Source: CAYFQV01 sp964654185
GTDB lineage: Bacteria; Spirochaetota; Spirochaetia; DSM-27196; PWMO01
Assembly (NCBI GenBank): GCA_964654185.1
Contig: CAZZIE010000113.1
Coordinates: 1 to 14,244, forward strand
Direction: 5' to 3'
Length of the DNA: 14,244 bases
Shown here: in pieces, positions 6,468 through 12,222 of the stretch
How the letters are laid out: each line of letters opens with the position of its first letter
Numbering within the stretch: the first letter of the stretch is position 1
Position numbers and translations under genes: made by a program
Notes under the pieces: model-generated
The model's database searches: none
What the model was told of the DNA's origin: nothing
Seen by the model: only the letters and a program-made list of their open reading frames with translations

Positions 6468-7496
6468 CTATACCACGACCCGCCGGGGAAACGCCATCAC
6501 CTCTTCCGTATCTTTGGCGCCTAATAGCGCCATGAGGAGACGGTCCATACCTATGGCCACACCGGAAATGGGCGCTTCCGTGTCCTCGAAGAGTGACGGA
6601 TAACCCGGATCCACGGGATGAACAATGAAGTTGGAGTGTTTCCTGACGCGTTCCGATTGGAAGAACGCTGCGACCTTCGCGGGCCGTGTTTCTTCCGTGT
6701 AACAATTTGCCACTTCCAGACCGTGAAGGTAAAGCTCCCAGCGCTCACTCCAGGGCGAATTCTCCCGCCGTTTTGCGAGGGTTGGTACGTTGGCCGGGTA
6801 GTCGGTCACCAGCACCGCAGCATCTCCGTGAAGCTCCGGCTCCACGTGCTGCACGAAGAGGTGATTGAAGATGCTTTCGAAGGTCTCCTCGGCCCCGGGT
6901 TCCAGGCCGGCCGCGCGCGCCGCCGTCGCCAGGGCCTCCCGGCCTTCCGCCCACCCGCCGGGAGCTCCGGCATGACGCTGCATGAGCGCATCCACGGTGT
7001 GCCTCGGAAAGGGCGGCCGCAGAGCTTCGAGGGCTTCTTGTGCCGGTCGCCCGCGCTCCTGCCGGTACGCAACCGCTTCATCGCTCAGCCGCTCCAGCAG
7101 GTGCGCAATGAAGCGCTCGGTAATCCCGACGGAGCCCCGGTAGTCCGCCCCGCGGGTATAGAACTCCAGCATGGTGAACTCCGGATTATGCAGCCGGCCG
7201 ATCGACTCGGCGTTCCGGAAGGCCCGGGAGATACAGAAGAGCGATGGCCACCCTTCCGCCAGGAGTCGCTTCAGATAGACCTCCGGGGAGGGCGTCAGGT
7301 AGAGGGGCCGCCGTTCCGGCGGATCCTCATAGGGTGCAACGTAGTGGGTCTCGAAAACCTCGAGGTGCGGTTCCGGGATCAACGAGTCTGCAAGGACGGG
7401 AACATCGACCTCCAGATACTCTTCTCCCTCAAAGAAGCGTCGTGTCTCCTGAAATAGGCGCGCCCGGAGGCGCTGTCCCGCCGGAGTGATTCCCAT
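6468..7496 (-). CDS. epmA: EF-P lysine lysyltransferase EpmA (GenX/PoxA)
   Basis: The 342-residue product is the catalytic half of a class II lysyl-tRNA synthetase without the N-terminal anticodon-binding OB domain, which defines EpmA. It charges the conserved EF-P lysine with beta-lysine. Visible are the motif 2 region SRAFRNAESIGRLHNPEFTMLEFY (90-113), GLEVANCYTE, and motif 3 GVAIGMDRLLMALLG (312-326). Length agrees with E. coli EpmA (325 aa). I use the ATG at 7496 and not the ATG at 7676, since the extra 60 residues are low-complexity and would run through the divergent promoter region. The partner EF-P follows directly downstream. EpmB, the lysine 2,3-aminomutase that provides beta-lysine, is not in this window. 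A TACCCT (7510-7505) eight bases before the ATG may be a -10 box without a good -35. Confidence 0.95.
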   Translation of the reverse strand: MGITPAGQRLRARLFQETRRFFEGEEYLEVDVPVLADSLIPEPHLEVFETHYVAPYEDPPERRPLYLTPSPEVYLKRLLAEGWPSLFCISRAFRNAESIGRLHNPEFTMLEFYTRGADYRGSVGITERFIAHLLERLSDEAVAYRQERGRPAQEALEALRPPFPRHTVDALMQRHAGAPGGWAEGREALATAARAAGLEPGAEETFESIFNHLFVQHVEPELHGDAAVLVTDYPANVPTLAKRRENSPWSERWELYLHGLEVANCYTEETRPAKVAAFFQSERVRKHSNFIVHPVDPGYPSLFEDTEAPISGVAIGMDRLLMALLGAKDTEEVMAFPRRVVV

Positions 7497-7542
7497 GGCC
7501 CCTGAGGGTACACCAGGGCGCACAGGGTAGGCCAGAAGCAGT

Positions 7543-7570
7543 GAGGGCTGGAAGCGGCGAGGGCTGGAAG
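7543..7570. repeat. 12-bp direct repeat in the epmA/C-S lyase divergent region
   Basis: GAGGGCTGGAAG occurs at 7543-7554 and 7559-7570, a 16-bp period, followed by the 10-bp palindrome GGGGCGCCCC (7572-7581). The block lies between the two divergent start codons and could be a regulator site or a local duplication. Confidence 0.5.
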
Positions 7571-7617
7571 GGGGGCGCCCCGCTGCGCGAGCCCGCGCCG
7601 CGTGTAGCGGACTGGAA

Positions 7618-7647
7618 TGTACCCACCCGGGCCACGTCGGATACACT
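7618..7647 (+). promoter_or_regulatory. Candidate promoter of the C-S lyase gene
   Basis: A -10 box TACACT (7642-7647) ends seven bases before the ATG at 7655; a poor -35 TGTACC lies at 7618-7623 with an 18-bp spacer. No Shine-Dalgarno precedes the ATG, so a leaderless start is again likely. The -35 match is weak. Confidence 0.35.
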
Positions 7648-7654
7648 GGGCGAC

Positions 7655-8845
7655 ATGACCTACGACTTTGACGCACACATCGATCGCCGCGGGACGCACA
7701 CGGTGAAATGGGACTACGAACCGGTGGCCCGCGCCCGGGAGGCCAACCCTGAGCTGCTGCCCATGTGGGTCGCCGACATGGACCTGCCGTCGCCGGAGCC
7801 GGTGGTGCGGGCGCTCCGGGAGCGGGCGGAGCATCCGGTATACGGGTACACCCTGGTGCCGGACAATCTGCTCAATGCATTCATGGAATGGCACCGCCGT
7901 CGTCACGGTACGCCGATCCATCGCCGGGAGATCATCAGCGTGACCGGGGTCATGCCCGCAGTCGAGGCGGCCGTTGCGACCTTCACCGAGCCGGGGGATG
8001 GCGTGGTGATTCAGACGCCGGTCTACTTCCCCTTCTACGACGCCATCGGCAAGCAGGGGCGCACGGTCGTGCGCAATCCCCTCAAGGAGGACGCCGGCCG
8101 CTTCTCCATCGACCTGGACAACTTGCGTGAATGCTTTCGGGAAGGAGCGAAGATGCTTCTCCTCTGCTCACCGCACAATCCCGTCGGCCGGGTGTGGACG
8201 CGCCCGGAGCTCGAGGAGATGGCAACGATCTGCGCAGAGGAAAACGTCTTCATCGTCTCCGACGAGATCCACTGCGATGTATTGCTCCAGGGCAACACCT
8301 TCACCTCCGTCCTGAGTCTGGGAGAGGAGGTGCGCGCCAACAGTCTCGTGACCACCTCTCCGAGCAAGACCTTCAACATTGCCGGGAGCTCCTGCGCCCA
8401 GGCGGTGCTGCCGGACGAGGAGCGGCGCAAGCGCTTCAAGCGCGCCGTCATGGCCCGGGGTATCTGGATGCCGAACCTCTTCGGCGTTGCGGCGACCGAA
8501 GCCGCCTACGCGGAAGGTGCCGAGTGGCTCGACCAGCTCCTGCCCTATCTCACGGAGACGGATGCCATGGTGCGCCGCGAGCTCGCGGAGCTGACACCAC
8601 AGGTGCGGGTCAGCCCCCTGGAAGGGACCTACATTGCGTGGCTCGACTTCCGGGAGGTTCTCGCTGAGAAGGGGAAGGAGCACGGCGATCTCAGAGCGGC
8701 AATCGAGGCCGCCGGGGTCTGGCCCTCCGACGGCAAGCTCTTCGGCGACGAGGGCATCGGGTTTCAGCGGCTCAACATTGCGGCGCCACGGGCCACCGTC
8801 CGCGAGGCGGTACGGCGGATCGCTGCCGCGCTGAACACCCTGTAA
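7655..8845 (+). CDS. PatB/MalY-type pyridoxal-phosphate C-S lyase or aminotransferase
   Basis: The 396-residue product belongs to PLP fold type I, class I/II aminotransferases, in the MalY/PatB group: opening DFDAHIDRRGTHTVKWD, LPMWVADMDLPSPEPVV, YGYT, SPHNPVGRVW (N175), VSDEIHCD (D203 holding the pyridine nitrogen) and TSPSKTFNIAG with K238 as Schiff-base lysine. Members mostly act as cystathionine beta-lyases or cysteine-S-conjugate beta-lyases, giving pyruvate, ammonia and a thiol; a few are true aminotransferases. Sequence does not settle which. The ATG at 7655 gives the family N-terminus, while the in-frame ATG at 7541 would add 38 low-complexity residues across the promoter. It is divergent from epmA and is followed after 10 bp by a long inverted-repeat structure. 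Confidence 0.92.
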   Translation: MTYDFDAHIDRRGTHTVKWDYEPVARAREANPELLPMWVADMDLPSPEPVVRALRERAEHPVYGYTLVPDNLLNAFMEWHRRRHGTPIHRREIISVTGVMPAVEAAVATFTEPGDGVVIQTPVYFPFYDAIGKQGRTVVRNPLKEDAGRFSIDLDNLRECFREGAKMLLLCSPHNPVGRVWTRPELEEMATICAEENVFIVSDEIHCDVLLQGNTFTSVLSLGEEVRANSLVTTSPSKTFNIAGSSCAQAVLPDEERRKRFKRAVMARGIWMPNLFGVAATEAAYAEGAEWLDQLLPYLTETDAMVRRELAELTPQVRVSPLEGTYIAWLDFREVLAEKGKEHGDLRAAIEAAGVWPSDGKLFGDEGIGFQRLNIAAPRATVREAVRRIAAALNTL

Positions 8846-8854
8846 CGTACTCAG

Positions 8855-8995
8855 AACCCTGTTGACGGCACTTCCCGTAAACCGCCACGGAGCCGTAGCT
8901 TAGTGGTGCCAAGCCCGCGAGAGCTCCCTTGCCGGCGCCAAAGCCGCGCAATCTTCGGTTACGCCGTGACTTGCGAGAATTCCATCAACAGGGTT
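8855..8995 (+). ncRNA. Long closed inverted-repeat structure, possible structured RNA or 3' UTR
   Basis: AACCCTGTTGA (8855-8865) and TCAACAGGGTT (8985-8995) are perfect 11-bp inverted arms closing 119 bases. Inside them CACGG (8886-8890) pairs with CCGTG (8964-8968), CGTA (8894-8897) with TACG (8960-8963), and GGTGC-CAAG (8905-8913) with CTTG (8928-8931) plus GCGCC (8935-8939). All stems nest, as in a real RNA fold. CCCGTAA (8874-8880) can also pair with TTACGGG (8994-9000), an alternative that competes with the outer stem by two bases. I do not recognise an RNA family; it could instead be a mobile repeat with terminal inverted repeats. No intrinsic terminator T-run follows. Confidence 0.4.
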
Positions 8996-9100
8996 ACGGG
9001 CAGGTCAAGGCTCTGCAGCGCGCGAAGCCCGCCGCGACCGCGGGCTCCGCCGGCAGGGCGCCTCGCCGGGATCGGACCGGGATCCGCGGCCGGTTGTTGT
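8996..9100. other. Intergenic stretch with GC-rich hairpin
   Basis: This is the middle of the 309-bp intergenic region. It holds one hairpin, AGCCCGC (9026-9032) with GCGGGCT (9040-9046) and a seven-base loop, without a T-run. No convincing coding frame or other signal is seen until the operator at 9101. Confidence 0.4.
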
Positions 9101-9128
9101 ATGGTTATGTTGAATTTGACATAACCAT
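9101..9128. promoter_or_regulatory. Palindromic operator overlapping the -35 box of the ABC operon
   Basis: ATGGTTATGT (9101-9110) and ACATAACCAT (9119-9128) are perfect 10-bp inverted arms around an eight-base centre that itself contains AATT. The AT-rich composition stands out from the surroundings. The right arm covers the -35 box TTGACA, so a protein dimer bound here would block RNA polymerase, as expected for a repressor of a sugar-uptake operon. The regulator is not encoded in this window. Confidence 0.65.
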
Positions 9129-9145
9129 GATCGTCCGGGTAGTAT
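9116..9145 (+). promoter_or_regulatory. Sigma70-like promoter of the ABC transporter operon
   Basis: Perfect -35 TTGACA (9116-9121), 18-bp spacer, -10 TAGTAT (9140-9145). Transcription would begin near 9152, about three bases before the ATG at 9155. There is no Shine-Dalgarno there. The -35 box lies inside the palindromic operator. Confidence 0.65.
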
Positions 9146-9162
9146 GCCGCAGTTATGCGGCA
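9145..9162. promoter_or_regulatory. Inverted repeat spanning the start codon of the binding-protein gene
   Basis: TGCCGCA (9145-9151) and TGCGGCA (9156-9162) flank GTTA, so the ATG (9155-9157) lies across loop and stem. It may be a second operator half-site pair downstream of the -10 box, or a hairpin hiding the start codon if transcription begins farther upstream. Confidence 0.4.
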
Positions 9163-10747
9163 GCGGCAGGAGTTGGGAGCCTCTTTTTGCTTCATCCGTT
9201 CATGTTCATGTGGACGCCGGTTTCGGTCCCGCCTCACGACGGGAGCAGGTGTCCTGTTTGTGCTCGCCGTCTTACTCCCTCAAAGTGTTTTCGCGGTCGA
9301 CGTGTTCTTCAACGGAGAAAGGGTCGCTGACATCGCACTCCTTCGTCGGCGCAGCTCCCCACAGGTGGTGGCGGATGAACCAGTCACCGGCGTCTCCCTC
9401 GGAGAAGTGCTGCCGCTGCTATTCGAGCTCTCGGGCGGTCGGGTTTGCCATGCCGGTGGGCACGCGGCCTTGCCCGGCGCAATGGAACCGGACGAGCTCT
9501 TTCGCACGGCGCTTTTTCATGACGACGAAGCGTGGCACCTGTCACTTCCAGACAGAGTGCTCCGGAACGTCACGGAGATTCGAGTCCGCGGACTTCCTCT
9601 CGATACCGATCAACTGTCGGTGTGGTTGAGTTGGGAGGGAACGGATGTCATCAGGAGTGAGATAGGGCGCTTCGGTGAGCTCTTCGGCATCGATATAGAT
9701 GTGTCGACCATTCCGAATACGCAATCAAAGCTGACGGCAACGGAGCGGGCACGCGGAACCCCGGCGGACGTGGCGCTGATACAGGCCTCCGACCTGCCGG
9801 ATCTTCTGGAGTTTGGAGCCATTCAACCGCTTGACGGTTTGCCGGAAGGGGTGACCCGGGGGTCCGGGAGAGAGGGCGTTACCGCGTACAGCAGCATGGA
9901 TGCCTCAGTTCAAGCCTTTGCCGCGGAGGGGCATCTTTGGGCTGACTCTCTCTACTTCGACTCCCATCTGGTTTTCTACAACACGGAGCTCCTGAACGAT
10001 CCCATTCCCCACGATTGGACGCTCAGCGATCTTGAACGCCGGGCCCGCGGTCTGCGCGGGCAGGTGGAGGTGCCCCTTACGTGGAATGCCTACTCCGCAT
10101 ACTGGCTCACGCCGTTCATCCTTGGTTTCGGAAAGGACGCAATCGTGAGTCCGGACGGTCGAGTCCACGTCGATGACGAGCCGACAAGGCGGGCGATCGA
10201 GTACATCCTCGGCTTGATCGATGCAGGAACCCTGACGGTTATGGAACGGGACGCCATGACCGCCTTCTTTACCAGCGGCCGTGCGGGCTTCATTCTTACC
10301 GGGTCATACGCCATTCCGGCCTTCGAGCGCCTGGGCATTCCCTTTGAAGTTGCCCCGTATCCGCTGGTCCAGGAGGCGGGCCGGCCCTTGCGGCCCTTTC
10401 TCGACTTCAAAGGGTTTTCCGTTGCGCGACGGGCACGGCACCCGGCGCTTGCGAGGCGTTTCATTGCCTACATGACGAGTCCCGCGGTACAGGCGCGGGT
10501 GACCTTGCCGATTCGTAAGATGCCCGCTGATCCAGCCGCCTGGCCTCTAGTGGTCGGGGACCACCCGTATGCGGAAGCGCTTGTCCGCAGTTACGAGATC
10601 GGGGTCTCGGTACCCAACGAGCGCGGTTACACCGTGTACAAGTCACTCATGTGGCGAATGCTACGCTTCGTGTTCAACGAGCAGATGACGGTTGAACAGA
10701 TGCTCGCGCGCAGTGAGCAGATGCTCTCGGCCGCCGGCAACGAATAG
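9155..10747 (+). CDS. ABC transporter solute-binding protein (family 1) with extra N-terminal module
   Basis: The 530-residue product has a basic N-region (RRFRSR), a hydrophobic core and a likely signal peptidase I site after SVFA (residue 47); no lipobox. Residues ~48-148 form an extra module (FFNGERVADI, GVSLGEVLPLLFEL, DDEAWHLSL, NVTEIRVRG) whose pattern resembles the repeats of the next gene's product. From ~154 to the end it is a maltose-type family 1 binding protein: ADVALIQASDLPDLLEFGAIQPLD, WADSLYFDSHLVFYNTELL, TSGRAGFILTGSYAIPAFE, FLDFKGFSV. It would deliver a sugar or glycoside to the permease in the periplasm; the ligand is unknown. Typical family length is 400-450, so the extra module explains the size. 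The ATG at 9155 follows a strong promoter with almost no leader; later starts such as TTG 9173 are possible. It is the first gene of the operon. Confidence 0.85.
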   Translation: MRQRQELGASFCFIRSCSCGRRFRSRLTTGAGVLFVLAVLLPQSVFAVDVFFNGERVADIALLRRRSSPQVVADEPVTGVSLGEVLPLLFELSGGRVCHAGGHAALPGAMEPDELFRTALFHDDEAWHLSLPDRVLRNVTEIRVRGLPLDTDQLSVWLSWEGTDVIRSEIGRFGELFGIDIDVSTIPNTQSKLTATERARGTPADVALIQASDLPDLLEFGAIQPLDGLPEGVTRGSGREGVTAYSSMDASVQAFAAEGHLWADSLYFDSHLVFYNTELLNDPIPHDWTLSDLERRARGLRGQVEVPLTWNAYSAYWLTPFILGFGKDAIVSPDGRVHVDDEPTRRAIEYILGLIDAGTLTVMERDAMTAFFTSGRAGFILTGSYAIPAFERLGIPFEVAPYPLVQEAGRPLRPFLDFKGFSVARRARHPALARRFIAYMTSPAVQARVTLPIRKMPADPAAWPLVVGDHPYAEALVRSYEIGVSVPNERGYTVYKSLMWRMLRFVFNEQMTVEQMLARSEQMLSAAGNE

Positions 10748-10761
10748 CCGGCAACGAATAG
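10734..10761 (+). repeat. 14-bp tandem duplication across the stop codon
   Basis: CCGGCAACGAATAG is present twice without spacer (10734-10747 and 10748-10761). The first copy encodes the last residues and the TAG stop of the binding-protein gene; the second is untranslated and lies in the spacer before the next gene. Confidence 0.9.
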
Positions 10762-10800
10762 AACTTTGCGACAAGAAAAGTAACAACCAGGGGAGGATTC

Positions 10801-12210
10801 ATGCAGTACAAGCGGCTTCTTATGGCAGGGCTCACCCTGCTGATCGTGTTCGCGGGCTTCACTGGCGTCTTTGCCCAGGAGACCGACGCAGTAAGCGGCG
10901 CGACCTGGACCATTGATCTCGAGGGTCTTCGCAGCCACGACTTGCAGACCTACGAGGTCCGAAAGATGGCGGACGAACAGGGCAAGCGTTTCAGTCTGAC
11001 GATCGATCGCGACGGCAACTCCGTCGAGTACAGCGGCGTCCGTCTTGCGGACATTGTCGGCATAATCGACGGGGCCTCCTTCGAGGAACCCTGGCAACTG
11101 AATGAGGTGCGGTGGAACCGTGGCTACGATGTAACCATTACCGCAAGTGATGGCTACGCCGCTACCTTCAACACCGCAGAGTACGCACCGGATGATCTGT
11201 TGTTCGCGTACCGGCGCGGTGATGAGTGGCTGTCGCCGCGGGTCGTCGGGGATGCCCCACGCAGCCTGTGGGTGAAGGACATCGTCTCCATTGAAGCGGC
11301 CCTGGGAGAGAACGAAGCCGCCGCCGGGCGACGCGCATTTCGGCTCGAGGTGGCGGTGAACGGCGAAGTCCAACGCTACTCCCTTGCTGAACTGAAAGAC
11401 TCTGCCCTGTACGCCGAAGGTCCCGGGCAGTACACCACCTCAGCGGGTACTGAGTACGTGAACGAGTACGGCGGCGTGTACTTCCGCGACTTCCTGGAAC
11501 AGCATGTGGCACTCGAGGCGGGGACGTCGGTTACGGTGGCCGCGACGGACGGCTACGAAATGACCTATAACGGGGAGCAGCTTATGGATGAGGGCGACGG
11601 AAAGTGGCTGCTTGCCTTCGAGCGGGACGGAGAGCCCCTGCCCGTGGATCCCGGCTACGTTCGCGTAATCAAGATCGGTCCGGATACCCCCAACATTCCA
11701 GGTCACCTGGCGGCGAAGATGGTGGGAACCATCAGCGTCTCCGGGGATACCGTCGAAGACTTCGTTCTTAAGATGCGGGGTCCGCGGGACATGGACCTTG
11801 ATCGGTCGACACTGCAGAGCTACATGTCCAAAGAGGGCGAGACGGTGACCTTCAGTCGTCGGGACGACACGAATCAGTACACCGGTATTCCCCTGTACAA
11901 GCTTCTTGCCTTCTCGGATGACCCTGATCACTATCCTCACGGACAGGACTTTTCCATTGACCCCTACAACGCCGACGCCGCCGAGGCGGGCTACGACATT
12001 GTGATCGTTGCCGCCGACGGGTTCTCGGTGACCCTCGACTCGCGAGAGGTTCACGAGAACGACGATGTGATCATTGCCATGCAGAAGAACGGTGAAGTGC
12101 TGCCGGAACGGGAGCGTCCGCTGATTCTTGTCTGGGACGCTGGTAGCGATCCCGTGCCCGAGGGCATTCGCAACGTCCGCAACATTGAGACGATTGAGCT
12201 TGATCTCTAG
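10801..12210 (+). CDS. Secreted protein of three tandem SUOX/molybdopterin-binding-like repeats
   Basis: The 469-residue product has a clear Sec signal peptide (cleavage after GVFA, residue 25) and then three repeats at about 35-167, 179-313 and 320-467. Each holds the same marks in order: YSGV/YGGV/YTGI (77, 223, 360), SDGYAATF/TDGYEMTY/ADGFSVTL (116, 249, 405) and an end strand KDIVSIE/VRVIKIG/VRNIETIEL. The middle copy, with VAVNGEVQRYSLAELK, most resembles the sulfite-oxidase-like molybdopterin-binding fold. No cysteine is present, so the molybdenum ligand of real sulfite oxidases is missing and an enzyme of that kind is unlikely; a binding or structural role outside the inner membrane is inferred. 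Shine-Dalgarno AGGGGAGGA precedes the ATG, 53 bp after the binding-protein gene. The stop TAG directly abuts GTG, the earlier possible start of the permease gene. Confidence 0.75.
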   Translation: MQYKRLLMAGLTLLIVFAGFTGVFAQETDAVSGATWTIDLEGLRSHDLQTYEVRKMADEQGKRFSLTIDRDGNSVEYSGVRLADIVGIIDGASFEEPWQLNEVRWNRGYDVTITASDGYAATFNTAEYAPDDLLFAYRRGDEWLSPRVVGDAPRSLWVKDIVSIEAALGENEAAAGRRAFRLEVAVNGEVQRYSLAELKDSALYAEGPGQYTTSAGTEYVNEYGGVYFRDFLEQHVALEAGTSVTVAATDGYEMTYNGEQLMDEGDGKWLLAFERDGEPLPVDPGYVRVIKIGPDTPNIPGHLAAKMVGTISVSGDTVEDFVLKMRGPRDMDLDRSTLQSYMSKEGETVTFSRRDDTNQYTGIPLYKLLAFSDDPDHYPHGQDFSIDPYNADAAEAGYDIVIVAADGFSVTLDSREVHENDDVIIAMQKNGEVLPERERPLILVWDAGSDPVPEGIRNVRNIETIELDL

Positions 12211-12222
12211 GTGGCACTCGAC

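Noticed and set aside
6618..7457. Plus-strand frame of 279 codons inside epmA
   Set aside because: Antisense shadow; the minus-strand frame carries the EpmA motifs.
7497..7676. N-terminal extensions of epmA (to 7676) and of the C-S lyase (to 7541), which overlap each other
   Set aside because: Both extensions are low-complexity, lie outside family homology and would cross the divergent promoter region.
8891..8913. tRNA-like start GCCGTAGCTTAGTGG followed by a pairing D-arm (GCTT...AAGC)
   Set aside because: No matching anticodon arm, no GGTTC-type T-arm and no acceptor partner follow, so it is not a tRNA gene; the D-arm likeness is probably chance within the larger structure.
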